DNA from: Chrysemys picta bellii
Taxonomy: Eukaryota > Chordata > Testudines > Emydidae
Assembly (NCBI RefSeq): GCF_011386835.1
Contig: NC_088791.1
Coordinates: 56,005,498-56,069,497 of the forward strand
Direction: 5' to 3'
Length of the DNA stretch: 64,000 nt
Below are positions 33,197 through 45,652 of this stretch, one piece after another. The stretch's first letter is position 1, and every line of letters begins with the position of its first letter. The notes under the pieces were generated by a model, which saw only the letters and a list, made by a program, of their open reading frames with translations, was not told the DNA's origin and ran no database searches. Made by a program: the position numbers and the translations under genes.

Positions 33197-34394
33197 CTGC
33201 TGAATTTCCAGAGCACCACTTCTCTATAATGCCTCTTGTCACAGTAGAGCAGAGAAACTCCAAGACGACAGGTACCCTTTTTGATATGCAAGAAAGTTCA
33301 TGGCTGGCTAGTGTTAAAAGCTTCTCTTCTCCCACCTGTACAGAGAGACCCAGGAAAACCTGCCGGCACACTTATGATTTGTGTGTCTCAATATCCCACA
33401 GCCTGCCCACATTACCCTAAAGAGTTCAGGCCATTTACCCAATTCTGTTCCCACTGAAGGAAGGTCAAGGGCAAAAGCTCCCAAACAGATCTAACATTTA
33501 CTGATTTCTAGGACTTACCATGTTAAACCTAAGTTTAGACATGTTTAAACTCTGAAAAAGTATACAGGAAAAAATGTGTAGTATATTCCATTTGTTTATG
33601 TTCATTATTGCTTATAAAAAGTGTGTTAATGTAAATGATATTTAGGCTATGAAACTGGGTTCGACATTTTTTTCAATAGCCTGTGTGGCACAACTCTCTG
33701 CTGCCTCTGAAGAGATTTAGGTTCAGATTGTTTTTTATTTCTCTCCCCACCAATGGGAACCGTTAAAAATGTCAGTGTCTCTCCCCAATTCCCCAGCCTC
33801 ACATAACTGGCACTGCACTAAAAATAAGCATGGTCACATTCCAAGTTTAAGAGTGCCATCTAGTGTCTCCTTGTTTACTATTTTTGACGGAGAGAGACTC
33901 TTCATAGGGCATATTTTGCTTTGTTTTCTTGACAAAGCTATATTCTGGATTTTGTAGTTCCATTTTCAGACAACTGATCTTTTTCCACATACACAAACAC
34001 TCTTGTTTTGCCTGTTATGACATTTAAGGGAAACTGATTGTACTTTATGATGGAACCTTGAAGGAAGTGTGAACACACAAAGTCATTAATCTGGAAAGCT
34101 ATAATTTATTAACCTTTGCCAAACTATGTAACGAAATGTAGCCCTTAAAAGCTACCTCATACCATCTCCCTTAGTGTGACCTCATCCCAAGAACAGATGG
34201 ATAGATAAGACAGAAACTTTCAGTGGAAAAAAATGTGATCTAAGATCAACCAGGCTATACTGGAAATCAATAATTAACAGTTCCACCACTACAGGTTTTG
34301 CTCTCACCTGTTATCACAAATAAAATAAAATACTTCCTGAATAAAAGACCTCCAAGTAAAAGCTAGGGTGCTTTATACTTGTTCATAGTACTTG
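33197..34394. other. No gene or recognised repeat
   Basis: Ordinary sequence. A 111-codon plus ORF at 33085-33420 begins inside the preceding transposon and is not supported. Confidence 0.5.
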
Positions 34395-35445
34395 CCTGGA
34401 CTGGATGGTCCATCTAGTCCAGGTGTGGGCAAACTTTCTGGGCCGAGGGCCACATCTGGGTATGGAAATTGTATGATGGGCCAAGAATGGTCATGAAATT
34501 GGGGTTGGGGTGCAGGAGGGAGTGAGGGCTCTGGCTGGGGGTGTGGGCTCTGGGGTTGGGCCAGAAATGAGGAGTTCAGGGTACAGGAGGGGGCTCTGGG
34601 CTTGGGCAGGGGGTTGGGGTGCGGGAGAGGGACCTGGGCTAGGGCAGGCGGTTGGGGCACGGGAGGGGGTCAGGGATGCAGGCTCCGGGCAGTGCTTACC
34701 TCAAGTAGCTCTTGGAAGCAGTGGCAGGTCCCCCCTCTGGCTCCTATATGGAGGTGCAGCCTGGGGGCTCTGTGTGCTACCCCGTCTGCAGGCACCGCCC
34801 CTGGAATTCCCATTAGCTGCAGTTCCCGGCCAATGGGAGCTGCAGGGGTGGCACTTGGGGTGGGGGGGCAGTACGCAGAGCCCCCTGGCTACCCTTAAAT
34901 GTTGGAGCCGGCAGAGGGGGACATGCTGCTGCTTCTGGGAGTCTTGGCGCGCAGAGGGGTCTCCGACCCTGCTCCCTGGCTGGAGCGCGGGAGCAGAGCA
35001 AGCCCCAGCCCCTGCTCCCCAGTGGGAGCTCAAGGGCCAGATTAAACAGGCTGGAGGGCTGGATGTGGCTCCCGGGCCGTAGTTTGCCCACCTCTGATCT
35101 AGTCCAATATCCTCTCTCTGACAGCAATCAGCGCCCAATACTTACAGGGAAGGTACAAGAGACCCATAGTACGCAGGTGTGGGAAAATCTTGCCACCCTC
35201 ATGAAGGTCTCATCCTAAAAACAATTTCTAACACTAGGAATAAGTACTAACTTGAAGTTTTATATTTTTCCAATACTTAGCTACGAAATATTATAACTCT
35301 AGATAGTCTTGTTATCCATATATACATCCAATCCCTCTTTGAAGGTTGCTAAATATTTGGCCTCAACATCATCCTGTGGCAATGAGTTCCAAAGTCTAAA
35401 TTATACATTGTGATGTAGTAGGTGGCACTCTGCTCTCCATGCTAG
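34395..35445 (-). repeat. CR1 LINE, antisense, split by a hAT
   Basis: GATGGTCCATCTAGTC before the insert and CCAATATCCTCTCTCTGACA after it form the inverse of the CR1 3' end. Homology continues through CTCATGAAGGTCTCATCC and GCAATGAGTTCCAAAGTC to about 35415. Confidence 0.8.
34420..35096. mobile_element. Non-autonomous hAT, GTGGGCAAACT ends, 677 bp
   Basis: Ends CAGGTGTGGGCAAACTTTCT and GCCGTAGTTTGCCCACCTCT plus G are inverse-related. Identical ATCTAGTC copies flank it at 34412-34419 and 35097-35104. The inside has G-rich tandem words (CTGGGCTTGGGCAGGGGGTT-like, 34520-34670) and a GC-rich second half. The open frames of 95-190 codons inside are compositional. Confidence 0.93.
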
Positions 35446-35780
35446 TATTGAAGTAATGCCCAACAAGGGCATGGAAAGAGTTTGCTATTGGACGTGCTCT
35501 TTAAGATGAGGCATAAAATACGGTTCTGACCATTTGTTGTGATTAAGGATTCTGTTGCTCTTTGCAGGAGTGGGGGGGCCCAGTATTGCTGTGTTGCAGC
35601 TGCACTACTTGTATGGTAAGTGATGGAATGCCTCCGTGTCAGATGCTATGTGTTATTTGATGGGATGCTCTGCTTGAAAGCTATGGAGTTTGCATCATGC
35701 CGGATCCTTTGGTTCTAGCTGGTGATTGATTTTATTTTAATGTTTTGCATTATTTTAGTCTATGCCATTTAGACGCTGCT
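35446..35780. repeat. Possible ancient vertebrate repeat
   Basis: GTGCTCTTTAAGATGAGGCA, then TTCTGACCATTTGTTGTG and ATTAAGGATTCTGTTGCTCT, loosely follow a remembered old repeat ('agatgag...taaa...ctgacc...gtggtcattaaagatcc'). Low similarity. Confidence 0.35.
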
Positions 35781-36935
35781 CAGACACATGCTTTATGGAG
35801 TGAATTAATTTATTAAATAAAGTGTGTGTGTTGGTAAAGAGTTTGGAGTTTGTTTAGGATGAAAAGCACATACAGAAGTACAATATCATAATGCTAGGCA
35901 GTGCAGCTCCAAAATTTGTTTACATCATTGTTCAAGAGGTAGAGCTCAAACAAGTATGCCATCTTTATTATGATAATTTAAAACTAAGTCTCCACTCCAT
36001 AATAGCCCAAGATTTTTTATCTAGTTAAGTAGCATATGCTTTCAGACAATCACACAATAAAATATAGTCTGTTGGTTTTAGTTAGAAGTTTTTAGCTGAC
36101 ATTTATTATAAAATAAAAGCTATAAATTTTAAGGGTCACATTTTCAACATTACTCCCCTACAGTACACCCACAAAACATGCATGTGCACCTGGAGCCCAA
36201 TTTTCATAGGTGCCAAGCACCCAAAGCACCCCTGTGAATGTTTGTGGCCTTGAGGTAGCTGACCAAATAAGTGGTATTTTTAATACATATGCATGATTTT
36301 CAGTCACAAGTTTAGGGTAACGTTTTCAAAATGTCTACATCTAAGTTTCATGTCAAGAAAGCTTGAAATAGTTCCCAAGAAACTAATGGGAATGATTCAC
36401 TTCCTAAAAGAAACATTAGGGCTTATTTCAGCCCCAAAATGGGCTCTGAATGCTGGGCTTGCAGAAGCTCCACACCTTAGGTTCCGCATCTGTTAAAGCT
36501 GCTCCCTATTTGAAAGGGGTACTTTCTCCTAAGAAGAGCCTAGGTGCTGCTGGCTTTAGCCTTTGGGCCTGCCCATATTTGCCCCCCTTTTCAGGGGCAA
36601 ATTCTCATGTCACTCAGTCCCAGATATGGGAAAATTACTTACCAAAATAGCAGCCATGATTGAACTGAGTTCATCTTAGTGTGCATGGGAAGAGAGTTCG
36701 CTTCCTCCTCTTGCTGCTTAATAGTTAGGCAAGGTCCTAGAATAGATTTGTAATGAGCTGTGCAGCCTGAAAGTGACATCTAACTGGCAAAGAGCCCTGA
36801 AACTGAACTATCTGCAAGAGAGTGTGTTTATGGGGCAAAGGTTCCTGCATCTCAAGTAATGACAAGGCAGGAGAGGAAGAGGGAGTCCCACCAATTGCAG
36901 GCAGGAACCACAGTCAATAGCAATTTTTATACAAA
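35781..36935. other. No gene or recognised repeat
   Basis: AT-rich sequence with short chance ORFs only. Confidence 0.5.
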
Positions 36936-37490
36936 CCATGCCCCAACTCCAGTCCCCATCCATTTCATTCAAAATGCTACCACCAAATAGTCCATTGATT
37001 CAGCCATGTTATCCCATGATGAGTCACTTTACTGGCTCCATATTGTCCTTGCCTTCAAGGCCTACCATACAACACAGATCCCAGTCTATGTCTGGTCTAG
37101 TCTCCTTTTACATTCTCTGCTTCCAACAACAAAAACAACCACCTCAATACTCCTTTTCTCTCTCTCGAACACAAACATGTAAGTGTCTTGCCATTCTATG
37201 CCTTATGCATGAGAGTCACTTCCAAAAAAACCACCCTGTTGGTGCCTTCATATTCACCTTAAGAAATCACTCCTAAAATATGACTTCCACAGCATGGCTT
37301 TCATTACAAAAAAGTAAAACCTCACCTCTGAGCCATCAAGGTTAATATTTAAGGTGAGTAACTACTTAATCATTTCTGTAACCTGTGTTTCTCCCCTTCC
37401 TGGTGAAGGTATTATTCTCACTTGGCTGTCATGTCCACCATTTGGACTGTGAGCTATTTGGGGCAGGGACTTGTCTTCAGGTAGGTCTCC
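36936..37490 (+). repeat. L2/L3-like LINE 3' region
   Basis: TTACTGGCTCCATATTGTCC, then TTGCCTTCAAGGCCTACCAT, follow the conserved end of ORF2 in L2/CR1-L3 LINEs ('ctggctccc...ttcaaggccct'). The stretch GGACTGTGAGCTATTTGGGG with CAGGGACTTGTCTTC at 37444-37480 is the matching 3' UTR. Confidence 0.6.
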
Positions 37491-39054
37491 TGTGAAGCAA
37501 TTAAATCATAATGATAGCAAATAGGAGGGAAAAACACCTCAGTCCCCAAATCAAGGCAAAGTTTTCTGTTACACACAAAAAAAAAAAACACCACCACCAC
37601 CAAAAAACCCCACAAACTCTTGCGTGCGCCTGCCACATCCCTTTTCCCTATCACCACTACGCTCCAAAGGAGCTATCTGCACGTTCTACTGCATGTACCT
37701 CAATGTGTACAACTCAGTCTAGGCTCCATCATCGTGTTGCTGCAATACCAGGCAGCTAAATATCAGCAAATAGTGATGCACTGTCAACAAATGATGGACT
37801 TTTCTACGACGAGGACAAAATGCTTAGGCACAAAGATTTTCCCTTGCACTACTAACCCTGTACCAGATATACGTTAGAAAGTTATATTCATACAACTAGA
37901 GATCATAAAATTGGAAATCATATAACCACGAAGGAAGATTTTTGCTTGGGAAATACACAGTGCAACATTCAGTTACACCTAACATCAATCTACAGTCTAG
38001 ACTATGTCAAAACTTAAGGAGTGAACGAGAAGATCCTGAATAACGTCCTATGGATTTTCTAGGTCAAATATTAGTTTTATGCTAATAAAATTTGAAGCAA
38101 TACTGCGTGTCATCTCTTATGCCATAAAGTCCACTTGTAATTTGCCACTTTAGAGAAAAATCTTTTCAAATTAACCAATAGATCTTCTCCAAGCTCAAAC
38201 ATCACAAACTGACTATTTTTATTATTTTTGAACTGCAAAACTGGCAATCAAAGCAAAGTTTCAGTTAGGTGAGGTATACTATGTTAGTTTTGAAAAATTA
38301 ACTAGTGGTGAAGTTTGAATCTGCAATAGTGTCTAATGAATGAGGCGAGTATTTTTAAACACACACACGCACGAGTCATAGCTTAGTAGAACAGCTTTTT
38401 ATAGTACTGTTGTATAATCCAAGTCAGTGATTTGAGTACTGATGCTCTCTTGAGGTCATAGTCTTCTGCCAAAAAGTACACAAATACCAGCATCAAGCAA
38501 AATTATGGCAATAGTGAGATTTTTGTAGATGTTCAGCAGTCACCTCTACATTTAACTGCTCAGAGAGAGTCTGAAGATGAACACAGATTTTTCTATAATT
38601 GGAAAACTTATTAAATAAGAGTGTGAATGTAGGGAGACAGCAAACTCTATGGCACTTTTATTTGGGCAGAATGAGAGCTAAAAGTGATAGAAAGGGGCAC
38701 AATACTCAGAGTCACAACTGCACACATAGTTACTCCAGAATAGACTCAAGAGTTACCCTCCTTTGGGACTCTGCAAAGTTGACTCTCTTTGCAAGATGAG
38801 ATCCTAGTACAGTAACTACTTTAGCGTGTCTATATTGCAGTACTAGCTATTAATTTCTGAAACTGCAGTAGTACGTACGATTGGCAGATTAGTACCAAAC
38901 TAAGTCATTATGATAACTGCTATTATCCTTTTATATATAATGAAATATGTATGACAGAAGTATGGAAACTAATATTTGCATAATAAAGTCATAGTATGGC
39001 ATTAAGCAGTTTTAGATTAACCATAAACACTTAAAAATAGTAACTGGATGCCAG
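37491..39054. other. No supported gene; minor simple repeats
   Basis: Includes an A-rich ACACACAAAAAA and CACCACCACC tract (about 37572-37605) and ACACACACACGCACG near 38360. A short MITE-like word GTGTCTATATTGCAGTACTA occurs at 38826. No gene seen. Confidence 0.5.
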
Positions 39055-39150
39055 ATTCTCTCTCACCCAGTTTTACATGGCTCTACCATCACTGATTTCA
39101 GTGGAGTTACTCCGATTTATGTCTTTGGGAGAGGCGAATCAAGCCCTGTG
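39055..39150. repeat. Ancient self-complementary repeat, GGAGTTACTCC type
   Basis: CAGATTCTCTCTCACCCAG, then TGATTTCAGTGGAGTTACTC and CGATTTATG, follow a remembered amniote repeat. Similar stretches lie at 39655-39770 and 56215-56325. Confidence 0.45.
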
Positions 39151-39287
39151 TATTTAATCCTACAATTCAGGGGGACAGTTAAAAGACATGAGTTCGTGAA
39201 CTGCAAAACAGGCAGAGTACACAAGTGAAGGCAGGAGAAGAGGCTCCAGTCAGACAAAGTTTGAAAGTTTTGGATAATCAGTATTGC

Positions 39288-39400
39288 CAAGCCCAAGTGT
39301 TCAAAATTTGTGTGTCAGGCCCCAAAGATTCATGGGATTAAAAACCTCATTATCTTAGAACTAAAGCCATTTTTTAAAATGTATTATTTTTGCAATTACC
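39288..39400. repeat. Fragment of the GTTGCCAACTCTCGCGATTTT group
   Basis: TATTGCCAAGCCCAAGTGTT, then CAGGCCCCAAAGATTCATG, fits the internal sequence of that group. Confidence 0.5.
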
Positions 39401-40344
39401 ACAAGATCCTCATAGTCATGCAGAGCTGCCAATGCTGGGTGTGAGAGCTCTTTTAAGGGAAAGCTGTGTCCCATAAAGGCTCATTCCCTGATTAGACAGG
39501 ATGAGATATTCCGAAATCTTTCAAGATTTCCATTTTAGGGCACTAACACCATAATTGTCAGCCTTTCACCTGCAGAGCTCAAGGGTAAGTGAGCTCAAGT
39601 ATGGCAGAGTCTAAACGAATTATGATCACAAAACTACTGCACAGGTTAGAGCTACTTAGGCCTGTTTCATAGCTGAGTTACTCCATTTATATACCAGTGA
39701 AACTTCACTGAAGTGAATGTAGTTACTAAAGCGGTGTACAAGTTAAGTAGCACATCTGGCTCCTAGTTTCTGCTTTAGAGATTCGGAATTGGGGATTTAT
39801 ATAATAAGATTGTTAGTCAGGAACAAGGTAAGGTGTACCTGTGACATTGTCCAGTCTATATAGTTTTATAAAAACATGATAATAAGTGAATATAATGTAA
39901 CTGGGATAGTTTTTTAAAGATTTGATAAGTGAATATAATGCAACTGGGATATGCTTCGTGCAAAAGGTCTCTTGTAAGGTATCACTACAAAGCTCATAAT
40001 CTACTGAGTGTGATCATCCTATTTGTAGAAATGTACTACTCTTGTATCTAAAACTAGAAATATAAAACACAACTCTGAGGGCCTATTGTAATTATGTAAA
40101 GTGTGGGCCATTAATGATGGTTTGTAATCTTGATGACTCCCATTAACCAGGACCATTGTCTGCAGATGGCTGTGTTTACCTGTTAGTCTTCCTGTATATG
40201 TGTGTGCTGGCAAGTGGGCAATGAAGTCTTGCAGTGACAGGTGATCATGTCACCTGAACTGGAATCCATCTTTAACCTGGTGCTTTTCCAGTGAGGGGGG
40301 GGTGGAAACCCAGAGGGACAAAGGGTTCCTGCCTTATGCAAAAG

Positions 40345-40353
40345 ATATATAAA
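40345..40353 (+). promoter_or_regulatory. TATA-like box of the solo LTR
   Basis: ATATATAAA followed by GGGGTGG, about 285 bp upstream of the AATAAA signal, is the expected U3/R arrangement. Confidence 0.6.
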
Positions 40354-40629
40354 GGGGTGGAAGAGAACAAAGGGGGAGAGGAGCCATCATGAAGAATCCC
40401 CTAGCTATCACCTGAGCTGGAACAAGAGCTGTACCAGGGGAAAGAATTGTGCCCAGGCCTGGAAGGTGTCCAGTCTGAGAAAAACTTATTGAAGCATCTC
40501 TGAGGGTGAGATTATCTGTATTTAGCTTGATTAGACATAGATTTGTGCATTTTATTTTATTTTGCCTGGTGACTTACTTTGTTCTGTCTGTTACTACTTG
40601 GAACCACTTAAATCCTATTTTCTGTATTT

Positions 40630-40635
40630 AATAAA
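40630..40635 (+). terminator. Poly(A) signal of the solo LTR
   Basis: AATAAA followed by TTTATTTAGTAATTTATT, at the place expected for the R/U5 junction of the LTR. Confidence 0.6.
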
Positions 40636-41043
40636 ATCACATTTTATTTAGTAATTTATTCAGAGTATGTATTAATACCTGGGGGGGCAAACAACTGTGC
40701 ATATCTCTCTATCAGTGTTATAGAGGGCGAACAATTTATGAGTTTGCCCTGCATAAGCTTTATGCAGGGTAAAACGGATTTATCTGGGTTTAGACCCCAT
40801 TGGGAGTTGGGCATCTGAATGCTAAAGACAAGCACACTTCTGTGAGCTGTTTTCAGGTAAACTTGCAGCTTTGGGGCAAGTGATTCAGACTCTGGGTCTG
40901 TGTTGGAGCAGTGGGAGTGTCTGGCTCAGCAAGACAGGGCGCTGGAATCCTGAGCTGGCAGGGAAAACAGAAGCAGGGGTAGTCTTTGCACATCGGGTGG
41001 CAGCTCCCAAGGGGCTTTCTGTGATGCAACCCGTCACAGTACC

Positions 41044-44000
41044 AAGAGCTAAACGAAAGAGGTTAAATTATCTTTTCTAGCATTGTACATTCTCCCAGTC
41101 CTCCTCACTATCATTTCATAACTATATAGGATTCTTCCTTAGATTAATTAGAAGGAAGCATTACAGATGCCACTGGAATCCTGTATCCCCAAATCCCATT
41201 GATGGCATGCATACATGCCTTTTCACTTCCAGAGCCTGATCCCACAAGGCGCAGGACACCTCCCTTGAGGTCTTGAGTGCCATCAGTGGGTGCGCTGTAG
41301 GAAGTACACGAGCCAAAGAGAGGTACCGTCTTACTAACCACATTGCTTAGATAAGCTAAATACCCAATCATTCCGTTCACACTGTCTGCAAATTTACTAC
41401 ACGTTGAGCTTACCAACCTTCCTTCATATCTATAATCTAATCTATATCTGTGTCACCTGATCACTGCTTGCTGTTCAACATCCATCCAGGCAAACCACCA
41501 TATTTTCTTCAACTAGTATTTCAAAATAGATGCTTACTCTGACCCAAATCTGCATGGGTTTGTGAGGGTAGGAAGAGCAAGGCAATTTACTGATTAATAT
41601 CTTTAAAAGCTGAAGGTAAAGTAAGTTTCCAGTACCTCAGTATAGAGGAAAGTCTGGTTTACTTTCAATGTATTTGGCAGCACTTGAGGACATTTTGTTG
41701 GCTATTAGCCTGCCAAGCTGCTTAGGCTTATAGAAGGAGCATAAAGAAACTTATATGATGAATTCTGTTAAATATAAACATATCTTCTGTATATTTTATT
41801 TCCTCCTTCCACATACACAGAGAGCTAAATCACTTCAATCCTAGGATAAATGGGAACTCAATATTTATCATTTAGATTCTTTCTCTAAGTTTTGCAAACA
41901 AGTCAGAGGGCTCTCACAGTGAAGATATCCATACGATCATTATGATGAACAAAGCATCAGAAAGCAGTTCAAAATTCTTATGAAACACATGCATCCTGCT
42001 ACAAGAAACATCCAAGATTCACTAACAAGATTCCAGACTGAACTATACCCCGGTTAGCAATTTGTATGTGCGCGCACGCAGACACACACACATACACGCT
42101 CTCTCTCCAGGACTGGACATATGTATTAGTCATTCTCATAAAAAGTCATTTTCTTTCTTAGAATATACTATATGCAGTATTTTTAATCACAATTTTGAAA
42201 AATATCATCCCAATTTCTGACATACTTTTACTAAAAAAACAAAACAAAAAACATTTGGTCCTCTGAAGAGTTAACTTTCCTGAACATAGGTTAATCGCAA
42301 GTAATCATATAGAATGCACGCACTTTTGAGACGCAAAATTACTACGTTTCTGTGGGAATTTCTGTTTGAGTGCAGGGGAAAAAAAAATCTTCCCCAAAAA
42401 CTTATGTAGAGGTTTGCTTTCAACATAGCCTACTCATTTTTAGTATGTACATGAAAAAAAAATCAGTTTTTATTGTGGTTCAATGAACTGACCTACACAT
42501 GAAGGTTTTTTAAAAGCTTTCAATTTGTGCCACAGTTACTATGTATTTGTGTCACCACCACACTGGGCTACTATGGATGGGAGCAGCTGTCTGGCTACCC
42601 AGTGTGCTCAGCTGGCAGAGAGAGAGTGACTGTGTGGCTAGGCTAATCTCTCACTGAGCTAGTGCTATCTCTTGCACAAAAGGACTTAATTAATGTAAAG
42701 ATAATATCAGGGTGTAATGGATAATGCTGCAGAATTATAGTGTTAGTGTCAAAGAAAGTTTGTGCTCCCGTTTTAAAACATCTCTACAAGACTGCTCCAC
42801 AAACAGATCAAGTATTTCACACTGTTCCATGGAAAAGATTAAAAATAACTTCTGTGTCATGGGTCATTTTAAAGATTCACTTACTAATGTTAGCAGATTT
42901 TTTAAAGTTGCTGATTAAAATTAAAAATTTACAAAACGCATTTACTAGAAGAATAGTTCCCATCTTTAGAACAAAAAAGTGTCCTAAGTGAGGACAGGTG
43001 TAAGAATTCCAGACCATTTGACAAAGCTTTAAACCACGTGCTCAGAATCCTGTGTTACTGTATTTTAAACACCTACAGTTAGTAACTAACTGTACTTAGA
43101 ACACAACGTCTTGTGAAATGAAGATAATTTTGCAATATGGATTCCTTTTAAAAAGTTAATGTTTGTAGAGGGACTTGAACATATCATATCTTTAGGCTGA
43201 TATTTTTTCTTTTTAAAACCAAACAGCACATTGGACTGTAAAATACTATTAATGTTTAAGGAGCCATTGGTTCAATATGGCCTATTAATTATATTGTATA
43301 TGGACAACTTTGACTTTTCCTTGCAGCGGTGCAAAGGTTAGAAGTGCACTTAGATTTGGAAGGTGATAGTTGCAGAAACCAAACCCTGATACCATGTTAT
43401 ATTGTGACTACTTGATGCAAGATTATAAAAACAACATTGAAAAAGGTGGTTATAAAAACATCACAAGAAACAAAACAACCTTTATTTAAATTAAAATCAA
43501 TCATAATCCGATTCTTGGAAGGCACTTGGAAATGCTTTTTGGCATGCAGTTGCTTCATGCCGCCAATAGTGTGTGTAATTGGAAACATTTCATACAGAAT
43601 TGTTACTAAAGTCAAAGACCATAACTGCAAGCTGTGGGATCTGTGCCTCAGATAAAAGGCCAGCTGAATAAAACTGTTATGCACGGAGAGTGTTTGTAGG
43701 TCTATGTCTGCAATACTTTTATCAGTTTATTGCCAAATTTTCAGACTTAGAGAGCAAGAGGAAGAGAGAAGGAAAAATGAAGGAGAGAAGAACACAAAGC
43801 AGCAAGAGCTACAGGGTACTATAAATCAACAATTCAGACAAAAATCTTAGACAGGACTACATGACTTCAGTACCAGAACAACTGAAATAACACAGCTCCA
43901 CCTTTTATTGATGTGTAATCCACTGGAAATGAAAGACTTGCCTTCAACAGTGTCTACCACAGGTTCACGGGTAAGAAAAACACTCTCAGCTTGATTGGTC

Positions 44001-44639
44001 AGTTGTTTTTCAGGAACATTTTGAACCAGCATTATGGTAGCATTTAAAAATCAAATGGACCCTTGTAGGCAGAGTTCCAAGAAGAGGTAAATGACAGTTG
44101 CTTGCTAGTTTACATAAGTATTTAAAAATGTCTGTGTTGGCTCATGCCTCTGTCTCTTGAGATTTTTAATTCAGTTTGTATATTTTAAAATTTTCTTGTA
44201 GAAAAATAACCCTTGAAAAGGCTAATCAATTCATGCTGAGCAATCATTCCATTTTTCTAGAGGCCAAAGAAAAGTGAGTTTAATGTGTTTAGAGTGAAGT
44301 CTAAACAAGCAAACAATACAAAGACACAGAACGAATTATTACAGTCCCCTGGAGAATTTTTTTTCAATAACTGGAAATATCTTTTGACTATGGACCAGCA
44401 ACAAAAGAACTGTCTTTGGAAAAACTGTGTCATTTTGGCAAATAGTAAAGTGATCTGATTAGTCTATCTTGGTATCTCTGCCAGAAATGTCATGACATCA
44501 GTGTGCTATAACTTGTAAAACATGTTTCTTCCCACCATTGCTCAGTCAAAAGGTGGGGGGAAGGGAGAAGGTTGACTCAGTTACTGCTTTCTCCTTCAAA
44601 GCTGGTCCTTTCCACTATAAGTCCTCAGTCCTACAAACA
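41044..44639. other. No supported gene
   Basis: Unique-looking AT-rich sequence. A 91-codon minus open frame (41144-41416) is not recognised. A short GCGCGCACGCAGACACACAC tract lies at about 42070. The stretch 43490-43690 is the least repeat-like and could be conserved, but nothing here proves it. Confidence 0.5.
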
Positions 44640-45059
44640 CTTGGGCTATGTCTATACTACAGCCTATGTTGGAATAACTTGCATCATTCAGGGGTAACCC
44701 CCCCCCCCCCCCCGAGTGACATAAGTTACACCAATATAAGCACTTTAATGTGGCTTGTGTGGTTGCTCCCAGCACTCTAAAAAAAACCCACCTCCACGAG
44801 GGGGATGGCTCCCAGCGCTGGTGCACTGTCTACACTGGCGCTTTACAGCACTGACACTTGCTGTGCTCAGGGGTGTGTTGAGAAAATTGCCAGTATAGAC
44901 AAGCCCATAGCTTCTGCCACTCACAGAGGTGGTTTTATTATGCCGATAGAGAGCTCTCTTCCCTCGGCATAGAGCGTCTTCACCAGTTGCGATGCAGCGG
45001 CACAGCTGTATTGGTGCAGCAGCACAGCTGCAGAGCTGTATGTGTAGACATGGCCTTAT
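44640..45059. mobile_element. GTCTACACT-type MITE, 420 bp
   Basis: The left end CTTGGGCTATGTCTATACTA and the right end TGTGTAGACATGGCCTTAT are inverse-related. The inside includes a run of 16 C (44698-44713), CACTGTCTACACTGGCGCTT and a CAGCGGCACAGCTGTATTG region. Non-coding. Confidence 0.75.
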
Positions 45060-45459
45060 GTAAGAGCTACTCATCTGTGTGTTTCCAGTAGCTAGGCCTA
45101 ACAATGAATGGTTTATAACTAGAATACACTACTGAACTATAGTTAAGCTCAAGTTTACCTCAGTTTGGAATGGTTGTAAACAGAAAATAGTTAATGTTGG
45201 CTAACCAAACCAAATACTGCTGACCTACCCTTCTATGAAAGTTATAAATTCAAGATATAAGAAAACCACGTGATCATTATATAGCCTGCTCAAACAAGGG
45301 AAAGATACTGTGTTGCTATTCTCCTTCACCTTAGGCAACACTTGACCACAGAATGATTCTCTGAAACATTTATGAAGTGATCCCTTTATTATTGAAATAT
45401 AAAAGAGCAATGGCTTTGGAGAATGTTCTTTCATGAGCCTCTAGGCAGAGGCATTGATG
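45060..45459. other. No recognised feature
   Basis: Ordinary AT-rich spacer between two transposons. Confidence 0.5.
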
Positions 45460-45467
45460 TCTTTACC

Positions 45468-45644
45468 CAGGAGTGCCGCCAGCTTTTCTGCTGCCCTAGG
45501 CAGCGGAAGGTCCCGCCCCGAAATGCCGCCCCCCACAGAGGCAGCGGAAGATCCCGCCGCCGAAATACCGCCGCGGTCACCGCCCCCCAAATTGTAGTGC
45601 CCTAGACGACCGCCTAGGTCGCCTAATGGGTTGCGTCTGCCCTG
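45468..45644. mobile_element. Short non-autonomous hAT, 177 bp
   Basis: It is flanked by identical TCTTTACC at 45460-45467 and 45645-45652. Ends are CAGGAGTGCCGCC and TTGCGTCTGCCCTG. The interior is GC-rich with CCGCCGAAATACCGCCGCGG, very unlike the AT-rich flanks. Confidence 0.9.
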
Positions 45645-45652
45645 TCTTTACC

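Larger units (their letters stand above)
39840..41038 (+). mobile_element. Solo LTR of an endogenous retrovirus-like element, 1199 bp
   Basis: It starts TGTGACATTG and ends CCCGTCACA, so TG...CA with TGTGAC/GTCACA inverted ends, and is flanked by identical GTACC at 39835-39839 and 41039-41043. Orientation comes from a TATA-like ATATATAAA at 40345-40353 and a poly(A) signal AATAAA at 40630-40635. A 27-bp word ATAAGTGAATATAATG... occurs twice at 39882-39908 and 39925-39951. No internal retroviral genes are next to it, so it is a recombination product. The 5-bp duplication fits ERV-L or Gypsy types; the class is otherwise unproven. Confidence 0.9.

Noticed and set aside
34510..35138. 190-codon plus and 145-codon minus frames
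   Set aside because: Both are explained by the GC-rich hAT at 34420-35096.
39840..41038. Possible intact provirus
   Set aside because: There is a single LTR with its own 5-bp duplication and no gag, pol or env next to it.
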